64,000 bases of DNA from a virus. The translations under genes were made by a program, and so were the position numbers. The notes below the pieces were generated by a model. It did not search any database. It saw nothing but the letters and a program-made list of their open reading frames with translations, and was not told the origin of the DNA. The stretch covers positions 186,001-250,000 of the IMG/VR virus record IMGVR_UViG_3300025930_000007. One strand, given 5' to 3'. Below, piece by piece: positions 47,206-55,487 of the stretch (position 1 is the first letter of the stretch; every line of letters begins with the position of its first letter).

Positions 47206-48534
47206 ATGAGTCTGATCACCGGCCCCGTAGCGCTAATGCGTCTGGTCACCGTCGAGACCGTCACCGACCTCGATCGCCTTATGACCAGGATGGGCCTGCC
47301 GTCTCAGGATGCTTCCGTCGAGACCAAGTTCAACGGATGGCTCACCCAGGCCGCCGGCGGCCGCCTCTACTCGCGGCGTGGGAAGGATCTCACCGACAAG
47401 TTTCCGCATATCGCCAAGCTGGTCGCTCCTTTCAAGAAAGAGCATCTGATCGGTGAGCTCGTCTATTTCGACGAGAACGGCGTCATGCAGGAGCCAGCCG
47501 TCACGACCATCGCGGGGACCAAGGATCATCGCGAAGCCATCCGGAAGATGAAGGAGATGCCAGGACACTTCGATTATGTGGTCTTCGACGTCCTGGCCGC
47601 AGACGGGCACGACATCACCGATCAGCCGACCTCTGTTCGGCGCGCAGTTTTGGACGAATGCTTCTGCAATTCCGGGCTCACGCTCTCCAATCCTCAGCCT
47701 CTTTCCATGCTCCAGAAAGTCTATGACGAAGGCGTCGCGGCCGGCGCCGATGGCGTCGTGATCAAGAATCTCAGGGCACCCTATCTCTGGAAACCCTTCG
47801 GTCAAAGCGAAGTCCAGCCTGTTGGATACTGGTGGAAGCTCAAGCCAGCCTTCACGGACAACTTTGTGGTCACCGGGGTCCACTACGGACCAAAGGGAAG
47901 ATTGCTGGCCACTCTCTCTCAATATCACCGTGGACAGCTTGTCGACGTCTCCGATGTCGGCAATTTTGCCGCGCCGGTCGCCAAAGAATTCATTCAGCGC
48001 ATCACCAAAGGGCCATTCCTGGTTGAGATCGAATATCTCTCCAGATTCCCTGATCCTCCGGGAGCTCTCCAGCATCCACGCTTCATCCGTTTCCGCGAAG
48101 ACCAGGACCTCGACTCAGCTCAGCTACCGGCAAAATACGGAATGCACGGGCCATCGATTGGCGTTCCGCTTCGCGGTTATGCAAACTACTGGATCAAGCC
48201 CGATGGCGAAGTAATCGAGTTCACCGAGCCCGAGACTCATGAACTCTATTCTTGGGATGCTGGTTTCGGGACCGTTGGCGAGGCGATCGAGGCTGGCTGG
48301 ATCCGCGCCTTCGAATATCGGGACAAATTGGGCTTCGACCTCTTGAATATTGAGGACCCCAACACATTCTCCAGACTGACTGAATTCCTAGAAAAGTTCT
48401 ACGCCGAGCATGGCCCCTTCAGCGCCGTAATCGACTTCACGCTTCCGCAACACGGCTTCATCACCATCGATCCCGAAGATCTTTCCTCCGAATCCATCCC
48501 GGATCTCCTTCGGATCGGTCTTCGGAGAGCGTAA
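47206..48534 (+). CDS. ATP-dependent DNA ligase-like protein
   Basis: 442 aa. Motif I ETKFNGW (Lys41; canonical KxDG here is KFNG), GELVYFDE (III), DYVVFDVLAADG, ADGVVIKN (IV) and WWKLKP (V, 209-214) in order. Two acidic positions are altered (D to N in motif I, E to D in IV). A further C-terminal domain (about 330-442) is not recognised. Likely seals DNA nicks; GAGG precedes the start. First gene of a three-gene plus-strand operon. Confidence 0.85.
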   Translation: MSLITGPVALMRLVTVETVTDLDRLMTRMGLPSQDASVETKFNGWLTQAAGGRLYSRRGKDLTDKFPHIAKLVAPFKKEHLIGELVYFDENGVMQEPAVTTIAGTKDHREAIRKMKEMPGHFDYVVFDVLAADGHDITDQPTSVRRAVLDECFCNSGLTLSNPQPLSMLQKVYDEGVAAGADGVVIKNLRAPYLWKPFGQSEVQPVGYWWKLKPAFTDNFVVTGVHYGPKGRLLATLSQYHRGQLVDVSDVGNFAAPVAKEFIQRITKGPFLVEIEYLSRFPDPPGALQHPRFIRFREDQDLDSAQLPAKYGMHGPSIGVPLRGYANYWIKPDGEVIEFTEPETHELYSWDAGFGTVGEAIEAGWIRAFEYRDKLGFDLLNIEDPNTFSRLTEFLEKFYAEHGPFSAVIDFTLPQHGFITIDPEDLSSESIPDLLRIGLRRA

Positions 48535-48535
48535 G

Positions 48536-49144
48536 ATGCCGCTTTTCGACCTCCGGGAACACTTCGGCATCTGGGACAGATGTGGCAACTCTCGCTTCTT
48601 CAAGAAACAGTCCAAGACATCCAGGATCTATCTAAATCCTCTTGATGGAGTTCTTGTATCCGCCCACGAGGAGCATCATGGACCAGGATACTCCGGTCCA
48701 AAGACATATACCCTTATCGTACGCGAAGCCAAGAGGGCTTCCGATGAAGAGGTCGCAAAGAGCTATGAACGAAATCAGCCATGGGTCGAACAGGCTCTGA
48801 AGCAGTTCTTTTACTATCAAGCCATGGGCTGGGCCTTGGATGCAATCAGAGAAGTTACTGGGCAGAGACAACTTCCAGGCGATAGGGACATGGGTAACTT
48901 CCTGAACTTTTATAAATCCGGCGGCGAGAAATACCGGAAAGAGGGCGGCCGTGATTATGAGCAATTCTACTGGGAAGGCAGCACCCTAAAAGATCGCGGA
49001 GATCAGCCGATGCTTGAAGAAGTTCTCGAAGCAATCCTTCGGACGGTCTCCGAAATGAAAAGCACCATTGTCGACTACGGTAGAAGCATTTCGGAAGCCG
49101 ATGTTGAGGAAGCTCTGGGTAGCCTCGGCATCCTGGAGTGCTAG
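48536..49144 (+). CDS. Hypothetical protein, 202 aa
   Basis: Lies 1 nt after the ligase stop, 3 nt before the next start: co-transcribed with the ligase and the DpdA-like gene. Acidic helical, not recognised. The context suggests a role in the same DNA transaction. Confidence 0.75.
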   Translation: MPLFDLREHFGIWDRCGNSRFFKKQSKTSRIYLNPLDGVLVSAHEEHHGPGYSGPKTYTLIVREAKRASDEEVAKSYERNQPWVEQALKQFFYYQAMGWALDAIREVTGQRQLPGDRDMGNFLNFYKSGGEKYRKEGGRDYEQFYWEGSTLKDRGDQPMLEEVLEAILRTVSEMKSTIVDYGRSISEADVEEALGSLGILEC

Positions 49145-49147
49145 AAG

Positions 49148-50344
49148 ATGATCGTCTATGTCGGAGCTGGATCGGGAGAATTCCGGGATCTGGTGATCGC
49201 GGCCGGACATGGCCAGATGGTCTCCCCGCAACCCGGCGCCTTCCGCATACCGAAGCACGGACGGTGGGTCTTCGATAACGGAGCCTATACCGATTGGCTC
49301 AACGGTGTCACTTTTGATGATGCAAATTACCTGAAGAGACTCTCTCAGATCTCCTTCCTCTCGGACGATAGAATTCCCGACTGGTGCGTCGTCCCGGACA
49401 TCGTCGCGGATCCGACCAGCCTTTCCTATTCGCTCCGCTGGCGCCAGGCGCTCTACGATGCCGATCGCCGGCTCCGCTGGTATCTCGCGATCCAGGACTT
49501 CATGACTCCCGAAGACGTCCTCCACGCCCTTTGCCTCGAACCGTTCGACGGCCTCTTCATCGGTGGATCGACCGACTGGAAATGGGAAACCGCGGCCAAA
49601 TGGATCCAGTGGGGCCATGAACACGGTCTTCCCGTCCATCTGGCGCGCGTCAATGGACCAGGCCCTCTCCAAGCTGCCTTTGATGTGGGCGCCGATTCCA
49701 TCGACGGAACCGGTTGGGTTCGCGCCGGCGCCAAGTGGTATCCGGCCCTGAAGAACGTTCCCGTCCCTTCGACGGGACTCTTCGACAGGGAACATCCGGA
49801 GATCCCCAAGCGCTGGCTCAAGTTCGGCCAGTATCTCCAGAGCATCTGGGGTGAGCGCGACTGGAAGCGTTGGGCGAAGGTCGAAGTGCCCTCTCTTCAG
49901 AATGTCGCGGCCTTCAACGCCATGAGCCCCGACGAATTCCTCTCCTGGATTGAGAACGAATACGTCTCAAAAGCTCCATCTGGTCCTGAGGATTGGCGCG
50001 GGAAAACCGCCCAGCTTTACCTCGATGAGGTCCGGAAGAAGGTGAGTGAAGTGGATGAAAAGGAGCTCGAAATCTGGAAACGATGGGTCCTGTGGGAGAT
50101 CGAAAGGATCCTCGTCACCCCTATACCGCCGGCCCCAGAGATGCCCAGGTACGGAATCGTAGAAGGCAAGGCCTTGCCGCTTCCGAAAGCTCTGGAACTG
50201 ACCAAGGGACAGCTTGAAAAATGCGAGCAGACCGGAACCGAAATCATCATGGTTCACGGGCCTGGTGGACAGGTGCTTGCCTCTTACCCCGTCGTCAGAG
50301 CAACATCCTCTGAACAGGCTCTACGGATGATGCGGGAGCCATAA
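49148..50344 (+). CDS. DpdA-like (TGT-fold) protein
   Basis: 398 aa. In order: WVFDNGAYTDWL, CVVPDIVADPT, WYLAIQDFM, GLFIGGSTDWKWETAAKW and HLARVNGPGPLQAAFDVGAD then SIDGT, which parallel the DSGGF, PQD, GxGS and DS positions of phage DpdA/tRNA-guanine transglycosylase-like enzymes. Those exchange guanine for 7-deazaguanines in DNA. The residues after 250 are unknown. No preQ0-synthesis genes are in the window. Confidence 0.6.
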   Translation: MIVYVGAGSGEFRDLVIAAGHGQMVSPQPGAFRIPKHGRWVFDNGAYTDWLNGVTFDDANYLKRLSQISFLSDDRIPDWCVVPDIVADPTSLSYSLRWRQALYDADRRLRWYLAIQDFMTPEDVLHALCLEPFDGLFIGGSTDWKWETAAKWIQWGHEHGLPVHLARVNGPGPLQAAFDVGADSIDGTGWVRAGAKWYPALKNVPVPSTGLFDREHPEIPKRWLKFGQYLQSIWGERDWKRWAKVEVPSLQNVAAFNAMSPDEFLSWIENEYVSKAPSGPEDWRGKTAQLYLDEVRKKVSEVDEKELEIWKRWVLWEIERILVTPIPPAPEMPRYGIVEGKALPLPKALELTKGQLEKCEQTGTEIIMVHGPGGQVLASYPVVRATSSEQALRMMREP

Positions 50345-50783
50345 CTCCCGGCGCAAGATATTCGAGAGCCTTCTCCACCTCTTCCGGAAGCGGCTTTAAG
50401 CCCTGCATCCCCGTAAACGGATAAGGTTTCACGAGCCGCAGGTTCCTCGTCTGCCAGGCGAAGCGTTTCGGCATGTAATTCCCAAGGATCGCTTCCATGG
50501 GCTCCGGCTTCGCGAGCTCAGTCTTCACGCAGTCGAAGAGATCCACGACCGCGATGATGGAGCCCAGCGGCCAGTTCCTGGGGATCTCGATCTTGACGCC
50601 GGCATCCTCAAGAATGTCTTCTGCCAGCTCTTCTGGAGTACCGTCCTTGATGGCGGTCTTGTTCTTGGCGACGTGGATCGCGAGGAGACCCCGATAGCTG
50701 GTCGACCAGCTCCTTGTCTCCCATTTCTTGTATCCGAGAGCCATGAAGGATCCCCAGGGCTCCCAGAGCGACAGGATCTTCAT
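50295..50783 (-). CDS. ASCH-domain protein
   Basis: 162 aa, ATG 50783. MKILSLWEPWGSFMALGYKK then WETRSW...RGLLAIHVAK is the ASCH/PUA-like signature (RNA or modified-nucleotide binding). C-terminal extension unknown. Overlaps the DpdA-like 3' end by 50 nt. Confidence 0.8.
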   Translation of the reverse strand: MKILSLWEPWGSFMALGYKKWETRSWSTSYRGLLAIHVAKNKTAIKDGTPEELAEDILEDAGVKIEIPRNWPLGSIIAVVDLFDCVKTELAKPEPMEAILGNYMPKRFAWQTRNLRLVKPYPFTGMQGLKPLPEEVEKALEYLAPGVMAPASSVEPVQRMLL

Positions 50784-50784
50784 G

Positions 50785-51096
50785 CTAGCGAAGCCCATCC
50801 CGCGGCCGCTGCTGCGTGAGCCGCCATTTTGCCTGCCAGGGCGACGCGATCTCTCGTACCGGAGATTGAAAGACCGGATTTCGAATGGGCTTCGGCTTCT
50901 TTTCCTTGGGTTCCGGAGGAGGAAGAATGACCGTAACCTCTTTTCGAATCGTGATCTGGTAGGTGGCGACGTTGTTGTCCGTGATTTCGGTATGGCTCAT
51001 CGGGATGGTGCTATCCGCAGTGAGCGGATGCTGATGGATTTCAACGGTTGGCGAGCAATTGGTGCTCGTGGGTGTGTAATTGAGCTGCATGAACAT
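50785..51096 (-). CDS. Hypothetical protein with TQQRPRDG tail, 103 aa
   Basis: His/Thr-rich beta N-half, Pro/Lys middle, C-terminus RLTQQRPRDGLR. The same TQQRPRDG block occurs in 62218-62409. Promoter -10 lies 9 nt upstream, so it is likely leaderless. Confidence 0.65.
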   Translation of the reverse strand: MFMQLNYTPTSTNCSPTVEIHQHPLTADSTIPMSHTEITDNNVATYQITIRKEVTVILPPPEPKEKKPKPIRNPVFQSPVREIASPWQAKWRLTQQRPRDGLR

Positions 51097-51104
51097 GTTA
51101 AACG

Positions 51105-51133
51105 AGTTTACTGCTCCTCGTTTTTCATGTCAA
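51105..51133 (-). promoter_or_regulatory. Promoter with GTAAAC-like operator (class A variant)
   Basis: TTGACA (51128-51133), 17 nt, TAAACT (51105-51110), followed by CGTTTAAC. Predicted start is within 2-3 nt of the ATG at 51096. Confidence 0.65.
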
Positions 51134-51142
51134 GCTATGCGT

Positions 51143-51619
51143 CTACTTAGGCTTACCGACGACGATGCTCGCCAGCACCACAAGAGCGCCGATCTCCGTC
51201 CAGAAGGCGATCTTGTTGAGCATCGAACCGTTCCCGGTGAGGAGCTGAGTGGCGCCGGCGCCCAGGCCTACGAGCGCCGCCGTCACGCCGATCGGCGTGC
51301 TGTTATTCGAAGGTGCTGCGGCTGGGGTTGCTTGGCCCATTTCACGGATGGAATGGCAGAAGCCGTCATATCCCATCACTTCATCCGGTGTGCAGAACTG
51401 ATCGTCGATTGGCCGCCTGTTGTAACTACCCATCTGCATGATCGGCTGGCAGGTCCCATCGGCGCCGACCTCTTCATTGGGGCCACAGAGCCCATTCTCG
51501 AATGGAGCACGATGGGTCATGACGCCGAAGCCGCGCTCAAAGCTATGCCCGGCGCCGCCGAAGCCGCCGCCGCCACGGCCGAGATTGAGGCGCAGGGTTG
51601 TCGGTTTCCAGGTGTACAT
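51143..51619 (-). CDS. Putative virion protein with Gly-rich N-terminus and two hydrophobic segments
   Basis: 158 aa. RGGGGFGGAG N-terminus, three Cys-bearing CGPNEEVGADGTC and CTPDEVMGYDGFC repeats, then hydrophobic segments at about 105-125 and 138-155. The repeats resemble the C(x)nPxxxVGxDGxC layout; role unknown, likely structural. Confidence 0.65.
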   Translation of the reverse strand: MYTWKPTTLRLNLGRGGGGFGGAGHSFERGFGVMTHRAPFENGLCGPNEEVGADGTCQPIMQMGSYNRRPIDDQFCTPDEVMGYDGFCHSIREMGQATPAAAPSNNSTPIGVTAALVGLGAGATQLLTGNGSMLNKIAFWTEIGALVVLASIVVGKPK

Positions 51620-51643
51620 GGAATCCCCCCTATTGTAGAAACT

Positions 51644-51701
51644 GGTCGCCGGGGGAAGCGACCGGACAGCCTGATTATACTTTGAGCCCAGGCGATCTCA
51701 A
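51644..51701 (-). promoter_or_regulatory. Promoter plus 5'-terminal C-loop hairpin (class B)
   Basis: TTGAGA (51696-51701), 16 nt, TATAAT (51674-51679; perfect). Hairpin GGTCGC/GCGACC with 8-nt loop TTCCCCCG (51663 to 51644), starting about +5. Confidence 0.8.
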
Positions 51702-51902
51702 CGGGAATTTAGACCAACAGCCACACCAATAAGTACGATGACCGCAGGAATCGAATAGGACATTGAGGTCCCAAGTAATCTTGAAAGTCCTATTCCACAT
51801 CAAGCCATAGAGCACCACGCCGTAGGGCTTGTACAAGATCTCGATTCCCCACCATCCAAAACGAAGCTGCAGCCACGGAGCCCATGGAATCGTCAGTAGC
51901 AT
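51675..51902 (-). CDS. Hypothetical Trp/Tyr-rich protein, 75 aa
   Basis: Seven Trp, membrane-like hydrophobic N-terminus, CGCW near the C-terminus. Ends inside the next promoter. Not recognised. Confidence 0.6.
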   Translation of the reverse strand: MLLTIPWAPWLQLRFGWWGIEILYKPYGVVLYGLMWNRTFKITWDLNVLFDSCGHRTYWCGCWSKFPLRSPGLKV

Positions 51903-51910
51903 GGCTTCAC

Positions 51911-51936
51911 CCGGTTACTGGTATACCGCCGTTTAC
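51911..51936 (-). promoter_or_regulatory. Cluster of three operator-like repeats
   Basis: Minus strand reads GTAAACGG, CGGTATACC and AGTAACC in succession upstream of the 51902 start. It resembles class A operators, but a matching -35 is not clear. Confidence 0.45.
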
Positions 51937-51955
51937 GAGTCATCGCATTTTCTTC

Positions 51956-52020
51956 TTGACTGCGGTATCGGGCGGCGGTAGATTCTGGTTGTCCGCCCGA
52001 CGCTGCCCTCCCCAGGCAGC
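51956..52020 (+). promoter_or_regulatory. Plus-strand promoter plus C-loop hairpin pointing into a minus-strand gene
   Basis: TTGACT (51956-51961), 17 nt, TAGATT (51979-51984). Hairpin GCTGCC/GGCAGC with loop CTCCCCA (52002-52020), about +11. The nearest downstream gene is antisense (52032-53174), so it should make an antisense RNA. Confidence 0.55.
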
Positions 52021-52031
52021 CCCAGAAGTAT

Positions 52032-53174
52032 CTAGATCTTCACTCCAGGATTCGGAATCGTCCCGCGCTCCAAGCTCTCATCCGAGGTGATTCCGAACTC
52101 CTGCTCGAGGGCCCGAACAAGATTGCTGGCGTTGTCGGGAAGATCCGCCATCTTCAGCATTTGAGGCCAGAACGGACCGAAGGCATAGAATCCAGCGATG
52201 GGCACTGCGTCGATCATCGACATCGTAGGATTCGGCTTCAAGACCCATGCCGTCCGGACACCTGCGGCGCCGCCGGTGAACTGCCCATTGGCGACATACC
52301 CGGTCCCGATCAACCCAGGGATGCCGTGATGGATTCTCTGGATCATTCTCCAGAAGCCTTCCCGCAATTTCTCATGTTGCGGGTCTCCACGTTTCCGCGC
52401 TCCCTCAAGAGTCGGGATCATGGTCACGTACGGCATCTCGATCGGCTCGACCACTTCAAAGTAGGGAAGATCCTGGCCGAGGCCGGCGAGCGCAAGAGCT
52501 CTCTTCCAACCTTCATCGGCAACTGCGGGATATTTCAATCCTTCCTTCTGGATCGAATGAGCGATCTTCTGGACGGCCGGGCTATCCATCATTCTCATCA
52601 GCTTCGGGCCATAGTGCTTTTCGAGAAGCCGGACGACTTCCTGATGAGGAACGAGCAGAAAGCGGAAGTGCATGGTTTCTGGCTTTCGTCCGAAGTGAGC
52701 CTCGAAGTCCGCCGTCTGCCGGAGCGCGTCTTTCTGGCTAAGGGATGGAAGCTCTAAGAAGGAGTACGTGTCTCCAGGCGCGTAACAGCGTCTCTCGAAG
52801 ATGACTCCATCGCAGCTATCCACCCTTCCCAAGGATCCCGACAGCACCATCTCCCTGCCCCAATCCCCCTCGTTTTCCAGGGTCCAGGCAATCGACTTGG
52901 AACCATATTCGGCCGCGAGCGGCCGGGGGCCTTCGGGAGTCTGTGTCATGACGACGATCTTGCCGTCGGGATCCTCTTCCCACCAGAAGTCAAAGGCCGA
53001 GAGGTACTTCCGGAGACTTTCGGATCCGGATTTGGTCTCTCTGCGAGCCAGAGCCGAGACATGCTCGATCCTGAAGGTATGCTGTCCCCGGACGAGGACT
53101 AGATCCGGTTTCAGGTAAGCAAGCTCAGCCAGGACGTTGGCCAGAGGCCGCCTTTGACTCGGCCTATGCGCCAT
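52032..53174 (-). CDS. Hypothetical protein, possible ParB-like segment, 380 aa
   Basis: Not clearly recognised. KIAHSIQKEGLKYPAVADEG followed by WKRALALAGLG near 205-235 resembles a ParB/Srx-type segment (SI..GL..P...R.ALA), so a ParB-like or nuclease fold is possible. The rest is mixed alpha/beta. Ends by the antisense promoter. Confidence 0.6.
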   Translation of the reverse strand: MAHRPSQRRPLANVLAELAYLKPDLVLVRGQHTFRIEHVSALARRETKSGSESLRKYLSAFDFWWEEDPDGKIVVMTQTPEGPRPLAAEYGSKSIAWTLENEGDWGREMVLSGSLGRVDSCDGVIFERRCYAPGDTYSFLELPSLSQKDALRQTADFEAHFGRKPETMHFRFLLVPHQEVVRLLEKHYGPKLMRMMDSPAVQKIAHSIQKEGLKYPAVADEGWKRALALAGLGQDLPYFEVVEPIEMPYVTMIPTLEGARKRGDPQHEKLREGFWRMIQRIHHGIPGLIGTGYVANGQFTGGAAGVRTAWVLKPNPTMSMIDAVPIAGFYAFGPFWPQMLKMADLPDNASNLVRALEQEFGITSDESLERGTIPNPGVKI

Positions 53175-53180
53175 ACCGGC

Positions 53181-53327
53181 CTATTTCTTTCCCAGTGTCT
53201 TCCGGGCTACGCAGGACGCGACCTTCTTGCGCTGCTGGGGCGTCCAAGGCTTCCCGGGCTTGATGCCGACGTCGCGGGCGCAGGAGGATGTGAGGCGCAG
53301 CTTGAGGGGGAGGGTTCTCTTCGCCAT
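53181..53327 (-). CDS. Basic mini-protein, 48 aa
   Basis: Short gene: MAKRTLPLKLRLTSSCARDV...RKKVASCVARKTLGKK. Same layout (two Cys about 23 residues apart, Trp, LG(R)KK end) as 22858-23007. Begins 6 nt after the 53334-53942 gene. Confidence 0.7.
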   Translation of the reverse strand: MAKRTLPLKLRLTSSCARDVGIKPGKPWTPQQRKKVASCVARKTLGKK

Positions 53328-53333
53328 GTCTTC

Positions 53334-53942
53334 CTATCTCCTCGATCTTCCCATGGATGCCACAAAATACCTCGGGTACATCGGTTTCTTCTTATGGACA
53401 ATGCCGCCGCTGCCGGCCATCATGACGCGGCCTCTTCCGGAGATGGAAGGAGCCGGAACCGGAGGCGGCGGGGGCGGTGGGGCGTCGAGCGTGCAGAGGT
53501 TTTCGACCTTCTTTTCGATCTCCAAGGCCTTCTTCCGAAGATCCTTGGCCTTGTTCACCACCTGGCTCACGTGAAGGGTAATGGGCTTCTTCGATTTCTC
53601 TTTCTCGTTCTTCTTGCCGGTCTTGAGCACCTCACGGATCATGCTGTTGATCCGCGCGGCGGCCTTGGCGTAGATCTGGATGTCCTTCCGGAGTCCCTGA
53701 TCGTCTACGAGCACCGCCAGGTCATTCGCTGACTTGCTGCTCTGCCAGAACCCGGCGGAGATATGCTCGATGTCCCGTTTGGTGAAAAACGGCGTTTTGG
53801 ATGCTTCAGCCTGCTGGACGTAGAACTCGCTGAAGGACAATGCGTCGGAAATGCGGGTCGCGGCCTTCGACAGCCGGAAACAGGCCGTTGGACTCTTGAG
53901 CAGATCTGCTGTAGGTACACCGAGCTTCAGATTGAGCTTCAT
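53334..53942 (-). CDS. Putative structural coiled-coil protein, 202 aa
   Basis: Helical 1-145 with Lys/Glu-rich coiled-coil stretches (KSKKPITLHVSQVVNKAKD region), then DAPPPPPPPVPAP and a Gly-rich, basic C-terminus. Structural role inferred. Confidence 0.65.
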   Translation of the reverse strand: MKLNLKLGVPTADLLKSPTACFRLSKAATRISDALSFSEFYVQQAEASKTPFFTKRDIEHISAGFWQSSKSANDLAVLVDDQGLRKDIQIYAKAAARINSMIREVLKTGKKNEKEKSKKPITLHVSQVVNKAKDLRKKALEIEKKVENLCTLDAPPPPPPPVPAPSISGRGRVMMAGSGGIVHKKKPMYPRYFVASMGRSRR

Positions 53943-54800
53943 CTACTGGCTCCGGAATCGAGGCTTCGGGTAGATCCTGGGGTTATGGGATTCTCCTGCC
54001 GGCGCGACGGGCGCACCTGTCGCTACAGCCTGAGCGGTCGCGGCCGTCGCCGGCTGAGAAGGTCCGAGAGGCTTGACGAAACTTCTGAATCCGGGAGATG
54101 GAAGATTGCCAGCGGATGGTGCCTGAATCGACGAACGCCAGGGCGCCGCGGCCGTCGCCGGCCGTAGGACTTCTGCCTTGACCTGCAATGGAGCTCCAGG
54201 CGCCGTTGGAATCTTCGAGAAGGACGTCGGAGTGAATGAGGGTCTCGGTGGCATCCCGGGTCGGAATCCAGGCTTCATGGGCGCGACGCCTGTCGGAGTC
54301 AGGATCCGAGGCTTCATGCCCGGCGGAAGCGGAAGAGGTTCCAGCTTGAAGGGAAGCCCCATCTTGCCGTCGGCGTCGGAAAGGAGCATCGGCAGGACAA
54401 AACTTCCGATGGCGATTCCCCAGAGAACGTATTCCATGACCCGCTGCTGTTGTTCCGTCGGGAAATAGGCGTTCACGTAGCCTTCGAGCCTATCCAGCGA
54501 AGTCTTCCAATTCAGGAAGGCTGTACGTTCCTCGGAACTGAAGTCGCGCCAGATGGGGCCCGGCTCGGTCACGAGTCTGGTTTCGATCGCCGAAACGATG
54601 GGATCCGTAGCCTGAAACGTCTTGTAGGCTGCTTCGAAATTCTCCTGATCCCCTTTGAAGGGACGATCTGACCATGCAGGAAGCGAATTGAGAACTTCCT
54701 GGACGCGCGCCTGCTTGGTACGTCCCGCAGAGATCTGCGCGAGAACATCGTCTCGCGTCTCGCGGTTCATGTAGGGTTCTTCGGCGCCTAGGCGACGCAT
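53943..54800 (-). CDS. Putative virion protein with TM and Pro-rich tail, 285 aa
   Basis: Helical N-terminal 120 residues, TM at about 126-146 (VMEYVLWGIAIGSFVLPMLL), then a 140-residue Pro/Ala-rich tail. Likely membrane- or virion-embedded. Starts within about 7 nt of the predicted transcription start. Confidence 0.65.
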   Translation of the reverse strand: MRRLGAEEPYMNRETRDDVLAQISAGRTKQARVQEVLNSLPAWSDRPFKGDQENFEAAYKTFQATDPIVSAIETRLVTEPGPIWRDFSSEERTAFLNWKTSLDRLEGYVNAYFPTEQQQRVMEYVLWGIAIGSFVLPMLLSDADGKMGLPFKLEPLPLPPGMKPRILTPTGVAPMKPGFRPGMPPRPSFTPTSFSKIPTAPGAPLQVKAEVLRPATAAAPWRSSIQAPSAGNLPSPGFRSFVKPLGPSQPATAATAQAVATGAPVAPAGESHNPRIYPKPRFRSQ

Positions 54801-54812
54801 AGTTCAGTCCTA

Positions 54813-54841
54813 ACTCTAACCTTAAAGCCGCGATCCTTCAA
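54813..54841 (-). promoter_or_regulatory. sigma70-like promoter
   Basis: TTGAAG (54836-54841), 17 nt, TAGAGT (54813-54818), ending about 7 nt before the ATG at 54800. No C-loop hairpin and no SD: near-leaderless. Confidence 0.55.
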
Positions 54842-55236
54842 GTGTGAAAGAAGTACTTCACGCCGGCGATCGCTCCTGGAAGGCTCGGCGTCGGGAGTTT
54901 CGAGGGCAAAAACCACCCGTAACGGTCGTGTTCATCGTTGAGGACCGGCTCCCAGGCATCCCCAGAAGCGTCCATTTGCGCCAGGAAGAGCGCAAAGGCG
55001 AAGAAGGGGTTCGGAGCCCACCATACGGGCTCTGTGTCGATATAGAGCTTCGGCAGGCCTCCAAGCTCCTCGCGTCCCTCCCGAAGGGCCGCCTCGAGGT
55101 GTGTCTCGCCTGGTTCAACACTGCCTCCCGTAAAATCCCAGTATCCCGGGCTGCTTTCTGCCGCGGATCTCCGCGTCATAAGAACCTTACCGTCCCTGGG
55201 ACGGAGGATCAGGAGACCCGCGCCATTTTCGCTCAT
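54838..55236 (-). CDS. NUDIX hydrolase
   Basis: 132 aa. GGSVEPGETHLEAALREGRE followed by ELG is a Nudix box (G38-x5-E44-x7-RE-x2-EE-x-G) with Gly replacing two hydrophobic positions. Hydrolyses nucleoside-diphosphate-X compounds; phage copies may act on NAD, (d)NTP or RNA caps. Its stop overlaps the -35 of the next promoter. Confidence 0.85.
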   Translation of the reverse strand: MSENGAGLLILRPRDGKVLMTRRSAAESSPGYWDFTGGSVEPGETHLEAALREGREELGGLPKLYIDTEPVWWAPNPFFAFALFLAQMDASGDAWEPVLNDEHDRYGWFLPSKLPTPSLPGAIAGVKYFFHT

Positions 55237-55487
55237 GCGATCGCTTTTTCCATTTCGACCAGGCGCTCACGCAGGACCTGGATGTCGTTGACAAGCTGCT
55301 CAGCCTTCTCGGCGTCGGCAAGTCCCTGTATTCCAGACATATAGCCGTAGAGGTATAGGTACCCACGGATATCTCCGTCGTTCAGAGATTGCGCCGCCTG
55401 CTGGAAAGCGCTGGTCGCCATTCCCAAAGCCTTCGCTTGTTCTTGCGGCGTGTCCAGTCCAAGGACATTTTTATACTTTCTGCTCAT
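55233..55487 (-). CDS. Hypothetical helical protein, 84 aa
   Basis: Helical, ending in a heptad-rich stretch (VNDIQVLRERLVEMEKAI), so probably a coiled-coil oligomer. Not recognised. Confidence 0.65.
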   Translation of the reverse strand: MSRKYKNVLGLDTPQEQAKALGMATSAFQQAAQSLNDGDIRGYLYLYGYMSGIQGLADAEKAEQLVNDIQVLRERLVEMEKAIA

